A stretch of 64,000 nucleotides of DNA, taken from Exilispira sp964581895 (GTDB lineage: Bacteria; Spirochaetota; JAAYUW01). Each line of letters starts with the position of its first letter. Position 1 is the first letter of the stretch. The stretch lies in the NCBI GenBank assembly GCA_964581895.1, contig CAZOPR010000007.1:31444-95443 (forward strand), given 5' to 3'. Shown here piece by piece: positions 49,063 through 57,860 of this stretch. The translations under genes and the position numbers were made by a program. The notes under the pieces were generated by a model. That model worked only from the letters and a program-made list of their open reading frames with translations, searched no databases and had not been told where the DNA came from.

Positions 49063-51683
49063 TTACTTCTGATACCAAAATATTTAAGCCAGTTTATAAG
49101 CCTGAATTAACTACTAAACTTGAACAGGTGCTTACGAACTTGAACTTAAAAATGACTTCAAATAAAAGGAGGTGGGCTAATGCTGTAATGAACTATAATT
49201 TAACTTCAAGACAGGCTTTTGAACACCGCTTTGTTGCTTATCCTAGTGAAGACGGAAGGCAAACTAGTGATGGCAGAGAGAATGATGACATTACAGGAGA
49301 AGAAGAGAAAGGCAGTTATGTTTGTATTCCTATAGTAAAAGCTAAAAGAGACCAATATAGATTTGAATTTCAAGATAGAGAATTTTTTTGTGATGTAAAA
49401 AGCTATGCATATGAAAACGCTAAGTATTTAGTCCAAGGTATTTTAAATGAAAGTTTTGAAACTAGCTCTTTTAGAAAAGCTCTTGATTCTGCATTTTGTG
49501 ATGCCTTAGACAAACAAGTTGGTTATCTAAGACCAAGGTTATATGATGTTAAACAAAATTTAAACGATGTTTTAATTAACCAAGAAGGAAAAAAAGAGAC
49601 TAGATATAATCGTAACCAGCCAGTTAAAAAAGGCCTAGTAATTGAACACGTAGACACTGAAAATGTTTTTGTTGACCCTGAAGCCAAAAACCCTAAAGAA
49701 ATAATAATCTCCACGCAATACACAGACTTAGAACTAATCTACTTGTTTCCCCAGCTATTTGATTTTATTGACTTGCAAATTTATGGTGAAGCGGAGATAG
49801 TAAAACAGAAAAATGAAGTAGAAAAAGAGGCTAAAAATAATAAAATTAAACCATTTTGGCTACACAACTGGAAAATTGGCGAACAATTTACAGAGTGGTA
49901 TTTCAAGCCTGAAATGCTTTTAGATTTTACAAGAGGTTACCAATTTAATAGCTTTGGAAGTAATTATAAATTAGTTGGGCCTACAGACCCCAGCAGTGCT
50001 GATTTTACACAAAATGGCTTTGGTTTAAGAGGAAATATAGAATATTTTAATAATTTATGGGACGGTTTATACTTTGGCGACTATTACAATACTCTCGGAG
50101 AAAGCTGGGCAAGAAGAAATAGATTGTTTAGATTGAATGAATATTACAATATAGCACAAAACCGTTATATAATGTGGATTGATAGTTATGTATTATATGA
50201 TGGGCCAATGTTTGAACCTTACAAAGAATTGCCCATAGCAACAATTTATTTTGACCATAACCAAAGTAACGGATGGTTTGGCAAATCTGTAAATGACCAC
50301 TTACATTTATTACAAACAGAAGCCAATATCTCTGCAAACCTGTCTAAACAGGCTTTAGAGATGTCCTCAGTAAATATAGTAGAAGTTGATGTTTCTAGGC
50401 TAATGCAGGAAAACAAACCTATAAAAGCCCAAAGCCTTACTTTCGTTCCTATCAGAAACTTAGATTCAGACCAAAGACCAGCTATTAACCAGATAGGTTT
50501 TCAAAACCAAGCCTTAGCTCTCTACCCAGAACAAGAAAAAAAGTGGTTTAATTTAGCAGAGCAACTAATGCCGTCTACTGAACCAATTTTTAATCAATTA
50601 CCTAAAGAAGAAAGAGACCAAACAATAAGAGCGAGGTCTATGAGGCCAAACTTTTTCTTAAAATATAACGCTGACCAATTAACCGACTTAGCCTACAAAG
50701 TCTTTTTAGCAAGGCTTAAAGAAATGGAAATGGCTAAAAATTCTGAGTTTATTATTACTTTAAGCCAAAGCAGGAGAGTAGGAATAGTAGTCAGAGAAAC
50801 AGAAAATGATATAATAATAGCTAAAAAGCAAGTTACAGACATATTAAGATTTCAAAGACAACAAGCAGTTCTTAACGCCCAACAACAATTATTACAAGAC
50901 CCTGCTTTTCAGCAACAATTACAGCGATTTCAGCTACAGAAACAAGCCGAATTTCAACAATTATTGCAAAACCCAGATGTAAATAAAACTTTATCTAGTG
51001 AACCTAAAAAGAAAAACTCTTTACTTACTAGTCAACAACAACTAATTACTCAAGAAATTAGCAATTATATTCAACAATCAGCTGAACAATTAGTGCCTCC
51101 AGCCGTAGACGAAAACATATACCTAAACCTAGAGCAACTTGGCAACCTCCAAAAAGCTCAAAAAGAGTTTAACTTTTCTTTTAGAAAAACTAAAGATGAA
51201 ATTCAAAGAGATATAACCGAATTTTTAGGTGTTATATCCCAAGTTCCGCTTACTGCCCAAGCGATTAACTATAAAACTTTTGCCGACACGTTAGCTATTC
51301 ACTATGGATTTAATCCAGACATAATAATGCAAGATGTGCCTCCACCTAATGAGCTGGTTGGCTTGCAAAATAGTAGATTCACCAATTATATTGATTGGCA
51401 AACTAACTTCCCATACGGAGAAGCTCTGGCTAAAAAAGTCTATAACATCAAAGAAAATGACGTTAAATTTGATCAAAACAGTGTCTCACTTCAAGCTCAA
51501 ACAGCGATTAAACAAATGGAAACTGCTTTTGAAGCTGAGTTAGTTAATGTAAAATCTGCTGGCCAAGCAAAAAACAAAGTTATTGGGCAAACTGTAAAGG
51601 CGGAAGTAGACAAAAGAATGAAAGAACAAGAAAGAAAAAATATCGCTATAAATGCTACCCAAGATTTGCAAGAAAACAATTAA
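49056..51683 (+). CDS. portal protein (P22-type)
   Basis: 875 aa. The portal forms the DNA gateway at one capsid vertex. Recognisable features are GLVIEHVDTENVFVDPEA (about residues 190-207) and ELPIATIYFDHNQSNGWFGK (about 390-409), then a long helix region (LLQTEANISANLSKQALEMS). A Gln-rich C-terminal helical barrel (about 600-680) resembles the P22 barrel. Long for a portal, as in P22-like and crAss-like phages. Starts by overlapping the preceding gene. Confidence 0.82.
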   Translation: MLITSDTKIFKPVYKPELTTKLEQVLTNLNLKMTSNKRRWANAVMNYNLTSRQAFEHRFVAYPSEDGRQTSDGRENDDITGEEEKGSYVCIPIVKAKRDQYRFEFQDREFFCDVKSYAYENAKYLVQGILNESFETSSFRKALDSAFCDALDKQVGYLRPRLYDVKQNLNDVLINQEGKKETRYNRNQPVKKGLVIEHVDTENVFVDPEAKNPKEIIISTQYTDLELIYLFPQLFDFIDLQIYGEAEIVKQKNEVEKEAKNNKIKPFWLHNWKIGEQFTEWYFKPEMLLDFTRGYQFNSFGSNYKLVGPTDPSSADFTQNGFGLRGNIEYFNNLWDGLYFGDYYNTLGESWARRNRLFRLNEYYNIAQNRYIMWIDSYVLYDGPMFEPYKELPIATIYFDHNQSNGWFGKSVNDHLHLLQTEANISANLSKQALEMSSVNIVEVDVSRLMQENKPIKAQSLTFVPIRNLDSDQRPAINQIGFQNQALALYPEQEKKWFNLAEQLMPSTEPIFNQLPKEERDQTIRARSMRPNFFLKYNADQLTDLAYKVFLARLKEMEMAKNSEFIITLSQSRRVGIVVRETENDIIIAKKQVTDILRFQRQQAVLNAQQQLLQDPAFQQQLQRFQLQKQAEFQQLLQNPDVNKTLSSEPKKKNSLLTSQQQLITQEISNYIQQSAEQLVPPAVDENIYLNLEQLGNLQKAQKEFNFSFRKTKDEIQRDITEFLGVISQVPLTAQAINYKTFADTLAIHYGFNPDIIMQDVPPPNELVGLQNSRFTNYIDWQTNFPYGEALAKKVYNIKENDVKFDQNSVSLQAQTAIKQMETAFEAELVNVKSAGQAKNKVIGQTVKAEVDKRMKEQERKNIAINATQDLQENN

Positions 51684-51694
51684 AAAGCTAATAT
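51666..51694 (+). promoter_or_regulatory. leaderless promoter inside portal 3' end
   Basis: TTGCAA 51666-51671, 17 bp, TAATAT 51689-51694, six bases, ATG 51701. Confidence 0.65.
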
Positions 51695-51700
51695 CTAAAT

Positions 51701-52441
51701 ATGTCTACAACAAAACAAATTTTATCAGCTGCGTTTTTTATCCAACCTTTAGTTAATACTAGCCTGCCTAACGCAGCTATTGGGTCAGAGCAAAAAGTTA
51801 ATTTTACTCAAAGTATCCCTCAACCTCTACAAGCCCTTATTGCTCAAGGTAATGTTACAGCTTTGTTAGGCAATAAAAACCAGCAAGGGGAAATAGTTCT
51901 AGTTAAACAAGGAACATATAACGATACCAATAAATCTGTGTCAATCATTCGTGGCCAATCTAAATATGCTAACGGCGGTGTTGATAACGATACTTTAATA
52001 GAATTTAGGGGATTTACCCAAGACCTGTTCTTAGATTTTTCAATCATCTCTCCATTTGCATTACAGCAATTTTATGACACTTTACAAGGCCTTTTAGGTT
52101 ATGATAGCACAATTTTAAGAAACTTACTACCGCCTGCTACGCAAACTGAAATAGGAGGAATAAAAACAGCTTATAGGTCAAGCTATGCATCGTCTAGTTC
52201 TGTTCAATCGGTTATGCCTATTGATGCTCCTGCTCACGAACGGTTATATAAGGCCGTTTATGGTGGAAACACTGATAGCCAAGTAAATGGAGACTTAGAT
52301 AATTTAGAAATAGCAAGAATAGCTGAACTTGAAGAGCTTTTAGATTGGTTAGCTGAAAATCCTAATAGACTAGAAACAATCAAAAAATTAATTGACCCAC
52401 TTATTGCTAACCCGGGAAAACTAAATAAAATAATTACATAA
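51701..52441 (+). CDS. unknown, probably virion or head protein
   Basis: 246 aa. N-terminal half beta-rich (VTALLGNKNQQGEIVLVKQG), C-terminal half helical (LEELLDWLAENPNRLETIKK). No family assigned. Lies between portal and ejection-type protein, where podoviruses often carry head or internal proteins. Confidence 0.55.
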   Translation: MSTTKQILSAAFFIQPLVNTSLPNAAIGSEQKVNFTQSIPQPLQALIAQGNVTALLGNKNQQGEIVLVKQGTYNDTNKSVSIIRGQSKYANGGVDNDTLIEFRGFTQDLFLDFSIISPFALQQFYDTLQGLLGYDSTILRNLLPPATQTEIGGIKTAYRSSYASSSSVQSVMPIDAPAHERLYKAVYGGNTDSQVNGDLDNLEIARIAELEELLDWLAENPNRLETIKKLIDPLIANPGKLNKIIT

Positions 52442-52442
52442 A

Positions 52443-54935
52443 ATGGCTGAAGCAGTTGACCCAATCACCCAAAATCCTTTAGTAGCACAGACTGGTAATA
52501 GCCAGCCAGTAAATGTGCCTGACAACAATTTAATAAATGTTGGTCTTGTTCCTTTACCGACTATAGAAACCCCTTCCAATGTACCTGAAGGAATAGCCAA
52601 TATGGTCAACTCAACTACTGCAAGTAGCCCTGTAATAGACTTAAACAGGGCCTTATATAGTAACGAATTTTTGAAAAGTATAACAGAAACAGCAAGTACT
52701 ATTCAATCTCCAAAAGTTAAAGCCCAAACATTTGATAATTTAGGACTTTCAGAACCGCAAACTGAATTATTAAACCAGACCAGTCAAAACATAGCTAATC
52801 AGACTAACCAAGTGATTAACACTTTACAGCAAAGTTTTATTGATAGTATCAATGCTATTGAACAAGCATCACAAGATAGAGCTATAACTTCAGGGCGAAT
52901 AGTTGGCGAATTAGGCTCGCCAGCAGAAACCTCTACTAGAAACTTATCTTTTGTCGCTGACGCACAAGCTAGAGGGCAACAGCAAGTCCTAGATACTACT
53001 CAAGACTTCTTGAATCAGGTTCAGCAAGCATTCTTTGCCGGCCAAGAGTCCCAAATACAGGTTGGCCAACAAGGTTTAGAGTTACAATTACAAGATATCC
53101 AAGCAAAGCAAGCAGAAGCTAACAGGTTAACTCAGGCTTTAGGTGAACTATATGTTGTAAATAAACAAGGCAATATAATTAAACAGCTTGATGAAAGCGG
53201 TTCTCCAATACCTACCCTAACAGGTAAAGGATTTGAATTAGAGGCAAGGCAAGCAGAATTAGGTGCTAAGCAAAGCCAGTTAAACATCGCAGCTAAACAA
53301 TTTGAAAATTCCCAGTTGTTTGTGACGGACGAACTAGGTAATTACTTAGAGCCAACTGAATATGGCCAGCTATTGCTTGAAAACCAGATTTCTCAACAAC
53401 AATTAAATCAACTTAGCCTAGAACAGCAACAACAGTATTTACAAGGGTTGCAAGGTTTTATGTCTAGTTCTAAACAAATAAACGATATTTACAATAATTT
53501 GCTTTCAGATGACACTAACTTAAAGCAAGAGGCATATAATCAGATTAGTGAATTACAAGAACAAAACGGTTCTGCATTTATGACTTACTGGTCAACAACT
53601 GAATCTCAAATAAAAACAGACGCCGATGGAAATGTAACTGGTATAACTGCAGGCGTCCCAGTCTATAATACAGAGGGGTTGGGAACTTTAGGCTTATTCT
53701 TAAACTCTAGCTTTAACAGCCCTGCTTACCTGTCTGCAGTCGCTGATATGAAAGAGAGTGAAAGGCCGGATTATTTATTCTCAGAAGACGTAAAGCAAGC
53801 TCTTATGGAAGGAGATACTGTAAATAGCCTAAATAAACTTTATTTAGAAAGTAATGACGGGAATGTTATTTTAATGGGTCTCAAAAACACAGACCAAAGT
53901 GGTGAAAATTACAAGTTTAAGATAGTTGACACTAGCAGAATGAGCGAATTAGAAAAAAACGAATTGAAAAGTAAGTTAGGCCAAATTGACCAAACAAACC
54001 CATTAGCTTTGCAAAAGGCAGTAGACACTTTAGTAAGTCAAACTAACGCAGTGGCTACAGATTTAGGAGCTTCTGAGTTTATAGAGGCGTTTTTGAATAA
54101 TTCAGTTAACGATTCGGTAAAACAAAAGCTTAACGATGATTACAAATCTAAAGTAGGAGAAGTGCCGCCAGGGACAATATTTGGAGTGGCCGACTTTAGC
54201 CAGGCCAAAAATAACAAAATGACAGACTATCTACCTAAAAACTCAGAGCTTTTGCCTTTGGTGTTAGCTGGTATTGATAGAGGAACATTCCAAATACTTC
54301 AAGATGAGAAAATTATAGACCCAGATAATTTAAGCATTGCTGGTCTAAACATAATAACCTCAACCACCTTAAACCCAATGGCTAATACTGTATCTAACGG
54401 AAAAGGTCTAACAGGCATAAGAAATGACGAAATTAAACTACTTGGAACAATACTAAGAGGCGAAACAGCTAGATTTGAACAAAACTTAGATGACTTTTCT
54501 AGCTCAAACCTTATTACCTTTAGCGATGTTTCTGGAGATAATAACAATAGAATTGCAAGAAATGCTAATTTAGCTGATAGCTCTATAGCTACGGACGTTC
54601 AAGAAAAAGTAAATGCTTTGGCTCAAGTAAGGCAACAGCTTAACGCCAAGGTAAATCCAAACAATGACGCTGAAAGAATGTATTATGACCAGATATTCCA
54701 AGCTATTATACTTGCAAGCTCTCCACAACAAAACATGCAGGAGGCCGTTGCCTTAACTAAAATAGTAGATTCTTACTTAGGCATAGATATTGACCAGAGA
54801 GAATATTATTCACCAGTAACCACAACTTCATTTATACCATCCGGGCAAAACAATAATTTTGTGCCACAGCAAGGAAACCCTAATTTTGTAGGCCCTACTA
54901 AAGGAACAGGAAGCATTACTGATATTATACCATAA
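52443..54935 (+). CDS. large Gln-rich internal virion (ejection-type) protein
   Basis: 830 aa, no transmembrane helix. Residues about 100-350 are strongly helical and Gln-rich coiled coil (VGQQGLELQLQDIQAKQAEA, then SQQQLNQLSLEQQQQYLQGL). The rest is mixed. Size, composition and position just before two muralytic genes fit an internal protein ejected into the cell with the DNA. Family not proven. Confidence 0.5.
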   Translation: MAEAVDPITQNPLVAQTGNSQPVNVPDNNLINVGLVPLPTIETPSNVPEGIANMVNSTTASSPVIDLNRALYSNEFLKSITETASTIQSPKVKAQTFDNLGLSEPQTELLNQTSQNIANQTNQVINTLQQSFIDSINAIEQASQDRAITSGRIVGELGSPAETSTRNLSFVADAQARGQQQVLDTTQDFLNQVQQAFFAGQESQIQVGQQGLELQLQDIQAKQAEANRLTQALGELYVVNKQGNIIKQLDESGSPIPTLTGKGFELEARQAELGAKQSQLNIAAKQFENSQLFVTDELGNYLEPTEYGQLLLENQISQQQLNQLSLEQQQQYLQGLQGFMSSSKQINDIYNNLLSDDTNLKQEAYNQISELQEQNGSAFMTYWSTTESQIKTDADGNVTGITAGVPVYNTEGLGTLGLFLNSSFNSPAYLSAVADMKESERPDYLFSEDVKQALMEGDTVNSLNKLYLESNDGNVILMGLKNTDQSGENYKFKIVDTSRMSELEKNELKSKLGQIDQTNPLALQKAVDTLVSQTNAVATDLGASEFIEAFLNNSVNDSVKQKLNDDYKSKVGEVPPGTIFGVADFSQAKNNKMTDYLPKNSELLPLVLAGIDRGTFQILQDEKIIDPDNLSIAGLNIITSTTLNPMANTVSNGKGLTGIRNDEIKLLGTILRGETARFEQNLDDFSSSNLITFSDVSGDNNNRIARNANLADSSIATDVQEKVNALAQVRQQLNAKVNPNNDAERMYYDQIFQAIILASSPQQNMQEAVALTKIVDSYLGIDIDQREYYSPVTTTSFIPSGQNNNFVPQQGNPNFVGPTKGTGSITDIIP

Positions 54936-54936
54936 T

Positions 54937-55476
54937 ATGATTTTTAGTTTAAACTTATTACAATCGCTTAGCCAAAGTTTTAACAAGATAGCTAAAACCT
55001 TGCCAGTTAATAGCAAAGGCTTTAATAATAAAGTTAGCTCTACTAATGTAGACTTAGACAAATTACAATCTATAATAGATAAGTATTCTAAAGGCAAATC
55101 ACCCTTAAAAGCTAAGGATTTTGTAAAAGTAAGTAATGATACTGGAGTTCCTGTTGATTTAATGTTAGCACAAGCAATTCAAGAAAGTAACATAGGAACA
55201 AATGGAGCAAGGCCTATTAAAACTAAGAATGCTTGGAATGTCGGAAATGTAGATTCTGGTTCCAACGAATATCAAGGTAGCTGGTTAGACGGAGCTTACA
55301 GATATGCAAATTTGATTAAAAATGAATATGCACCTAATCCAAATAATATAAAGGCAGAAGATATTATTGCCAACGACTTCGTTAGGCCTAAAAAAGGAGG
55401 GAGGTATGCTACTGACCCACAATACACAAAGAAAATATCATCTTTAGTTACATCAATTAGAAAAGATTTACTATGA
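54937..55476 (+). CDS. virion glucosaminidase-type peptidoglycan hydrolase
   Basis: 179 aa. Residues about 60-179 form a glucosaminidase domain: DTGVPVDLMLAQAIQESNIG (catalytic Glu in QES), then TKNAWNVGNVD and GSWLDGAYRYANLI. The first 24 residues (MIFSLNLLQSLSQSFNKIAK) are similar to those of the next gene. TATTAT six bases before the ATG is a -10 candidate without a good -35. Stop and next start overlap (ATGA). Confidence 0.83.
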   Translation: MIFSLNLLQSLSQSFNKIAKTLPVNSKGFNNKVSSTNVDLDKLQSIIDKYSKGKSPLKAKDFVKVSNDTGVPVDLMLAQAIQESNIGTNGARPIKTKNAWNVGNVDSGSNEYQGSWLDGAYRYANLIKNEYAPNPNNIKAEDIIANDFVRPKKGGRYATDPQYTKKISSLVTSIRKDLL

Positions 55477-56030
55477 TTTTTGATAATCGTCTATTACAAA
55501 ACATTTCGCAATCTTTTAACAGGATAATAAAAAGTTTGCCTAAGCAAAGTTCTGGTTCAAAGCAATCTAGCAGTTCCCCTAATCAAGAAATAAAATTTAT
55601 TGACCCCCTAGGTGGTAAAGGCACAATAACCTCTGAATTAAACAGGCTTAGTGGTAAATTACACGGTGGATTAGACATTGGTGTTCCAACAGGCACAAAA
55701 GTAATGGCGGCAGGAGATGGTATTGTTGTTGATGTTGAATACCACTCTGATGGATTTGGCCACGTAGTAGTAATACAGCACCCAAATGGACTACAAAGTA
55801 GCTATGCACATTTAGGTAAAAGGCCAAGAGTTACTAAGGGCCAAACAATAAAACAAGGAGAAGTTTTAGGCATAGCAGGCTCTACAGGTAAAAGCACCGG
55901 ACCACATTTAGACTTTAGAATTGGCAAAAAGCTGTGGAACAACGAAATATGGAACTATGCTAAGGATGCCGAAGTAGTTAATCCTTATGATTATGTTAAT
56001 TTTATCCAACCTAAAAATATAATTGGCTAA
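55473..56030 (+). CDS. M23 (LytM/lysostaphin-like) endopeptidase
   Basis: 185 aa. Residues about 55-160 are an M23 domain: HGGLDIGVPTGTKVMAAGDG (zinc His and Asp), SYAHLGKRP (catalytic His), and GPHLDFRIG where family members normally have HLHFEI. The second His of HxH, a zinc ligand, is therefore Asp here. The N-terminus (MIFDNRLLQNISQSFNRIIK) matches that of the preceding lysin. Overlaps the convergent Cpn60 gene by 4 bp. Confidence 0.88.
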   Translation: MIFDNRLLQNISQSFNRIIKSLPKQSSGSKQSSSSPNQEIKFIDPLGGKGTITSELNRLSGKLHGGLDIGVPTGTKVMAAGDGIVVDVEYHSDGFGHVVVIQHPNGLQSSYAHLGKRPRVTKGQTIKQGEVLGIAGSTGKSTGPHLDFRIGKKLWNNEIWNYAKDAEVVNPYDYVNFIQPKNIIG

Positions 56031-57676
56031 AATTGAGACTGAGGAGCTTTTTCAAAGTAATTTTTAGCTAGGCTATGCATGTAACTTTGATGAGGTGTAG
56101 AAACAATATCTTCTATTATAATCATTCTTAAAGCACATACGCTTCTGGCTAAAGAAAACGCCATTCTTATGCTATTAGCTATTGAGGCATAGCTATCTAT
56201 AACACCAATATCAATTAAATTGTCGTGAGTTTGACCAGACAAATAGTCGTATCTGTAAGGAACATCAAGGTTCTCCAAAGAAATTCTTTCCATATCTACG
56301 GTTTCTCTTAGCGTGTTTATAGGTTTAGTAAGAAAAGTAAACATCAAATTTTGATATATATCGTTTTCTGAATAATACTCTTTAGCTATTTCAAACAAAG
56401 GCACCCCAGCACCTTCTAAAATTCCTAGCTTGACTGCAGCTTCTGAGTTTCTTAAAGCATCTTCAAACCTCGTGGTTAAATCCATTGTTTCAACGAAAGT
56501 CTGAGAACCAATTTTTACCATAGCTACTTTTCCAATAAGATTTTTTCTTCTATCCTCTAAAAAAACTAAGTCATTGCCTGTGTCGCTAGCGTTCATTGTT
56601 AGATTATGAACCTGCTCTAACATTTCTTTGACCTTCTCTACATTCTTATTCCCTCCTTTAATTATAGTCTTTCTAGCGTCAAAGTAAATTTCTTTGCAAG
56701 TTCCAAAATCTTCAGTTTTTATGTTATTTATACTTCTACCTTGATGATTATCAATTAAGTTAGCTCCGACCAAAAAAGCTACATCGTTAAGAACGGTTTT
56801 TTGTCTTTCACCTAAATAAGGTGCTCTAAGCGGATAAATTTTTACACCTATTCCTGGATCAGTAATAGTTTGTTTGCAAGCGTTAATAGCATTGGTTTCT
56901 GCATCATTGCAAAGTAGCAAAACATTTGAGTGTTTAAGTAATTTAGCCACTTCAACTATTCTAACAACCTCGGTAGAAGTTAAAAGTTTTTTAGTAGTTA
57001 CAACGACACCAACCCTGTCTTCAATTTTAGTATTTAAATTTGCCAAATCATTAAAAAAGAGAGTATCCAAAACATCACAATTTAATAATATACCATCGTC
57101 AATAGTCTCAACTTGCGTTTCGGTAGTATAACTTGCTATAAATGTCTTTGCATAATCGTTTCCAAGCTGATTATACAAGTCTTTAATTATATTGGCTAAT
57201 TTCTCGTTTCTAGATGAAATAAAAGCTAATTGCCTTAATTGCTCATTATTTTCAATTTTCTTAATCTTTTCAGATAACTTTTCTAAAATAAAACTTTCTG
57301 ACTCATTCAAAAAATTTTCAGTTCTGCGTGGGTTTTTAGTAAATTCAGGATTTCTCAAAATATCTGCAATTAACTGGCCAGTTAATAAAATACTTGTGGT
57401 TGTTCCATCTCCCACCATGACATTGGTTTGAAAAGAGGCGTTCCAAAGTAGTCTTCTTGCTAAGCTATCAAAAGGGTCTGAATAATGAAGATTATTAAGT
57501 ATAGTAAAACCGTCATTGGTTACATTTGGGTTTTTCTCATCTAAAATTAAAGTGTGCATTATTGTCTTTCCACCAATAGGCCCGTATGAGAATGCAATAT
57601 GGTTTGTAACCTTTTCTATGGACTTAAGTAATAGATTTGCTACTTCAGGATAAGTATATTGTTCTTGTATTTTCAT
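56027..57676 (-). CDS. groEL: phage chaperonin Cpn60 (GroEL-like)
   Basis: 549 aa. Hallmarks: VTNDGFTIL, VGDGTTTSILL (nucleotide loop, about residues 87-97), TMDLTTRFEDALRNSEAAVK and LGILEGAGVPL (about 408-418, ATPase region). It lacks the Gly-Gly-Met C-terminal tail. Expected to fold phage proteins, possibly the nearby capsid protein. Read away from the capsid operon, with a divergent promoter (TTGACA 57706-57711, 17 bp, TTAAGT 57683-57688, six bases, ATG). No GroES is recognised. Confidence 0.92.
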   Translation of the reverse strand: MKIQEQYTYPEVANLLLKSIEKVTNHIAFSYGPIGGKTIMHTLILDEKNPNVTNDGFTILNNLHYSDPFDSLARRLLWNASFQTNVMVGDGTTTSILLTGQLIADILRNPEFTKNPRRTENFLNESESFILEKLSEKIKKIENNEQLRQLAFISSRNEKLANIIKDLYNQLGNDYAKTFIASYTTETQVETIDDGILLNCDVLDTLFFNDLANLNTKIEDRVGVVVTTKKLLTSTEVVRIVEVAKLLKHSNVLLLCNDAETNAINACKQTITDPGIGVKIYPLRAPYLGERQKTVLNDVAFLVGANLIDNHQGRSINNIKTEDFGTCKEIYFDARKTIIKGGNKNVEKVKEMLEQVHNLTMNASDTGNDLVFLEDRRKNLIGKVAMVKIGSQTFVETMDLTTRFEDALRNSEAAVKLGILEGAGVPLFEIAKEYYSENDIYQNLMFTFLTKPINTLRETVDMERISLENLDVPYRYDYLSGQTHDNLIDIGVIDSYASIANSIRMAFSLARSVCALRMIIIEDIVSTPHQSYMHSLAKNYFEKAPQSQF

Positions 57677-57682
57677 AAGCAG

Positions 57683-57711
57683 ACTTAAACTAAATTAACA
57701 ACACATGTCAA
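57683..57711 (-). promoter_or_regulatory. leaderless promoter of Cpn60
   Basis: TTGACA 57706-57711, 17 bp, weak -10 TTAAGT 57683-57688, six bases, ATG 57676. Adjacent to the divergent capsid promoter. Confidence 0.6.
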
Positions 57712-57716
57712 TCAAT

Positions 57717-57745
57717 TTGATTTTTTTTTTCTTAATGAGTATAAT
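57717..57745 (+). promoter_or_regulatory. capsid operon promoter
   Basis: TTGATT 57717-57722, 17 bp, TATAAT 57740-57745. Predicted +1 near 57752, giving a leader of about 108 nt. Confidence 0.85.
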
Positions 57746-57751
57746 TAATAT

Positions 57752-57860
57752 AAGTTTCATTCTGAAACTTTGTTGAAGCAAGTTTTGCCATCCAATGGCA
57801 AAGAGCCGATACCCATTTACTTAACGCAAATTGCGTAAAAACCTACTTACATACTCACTT
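57752..57860 (+). promoter_or_regulatory. structured 5' leader of capsid operon
   Basis: Three hairpins in series: AAGTTTC/GAAACTT (57752-57770), TTTGCCAT/ATGGCAAA (57784-57802) and ACGC/GCGT (57824-57836). No SD precedes ATG 57861. An exceptional leader in a genome where most genes have none. Confidence 0.65.
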
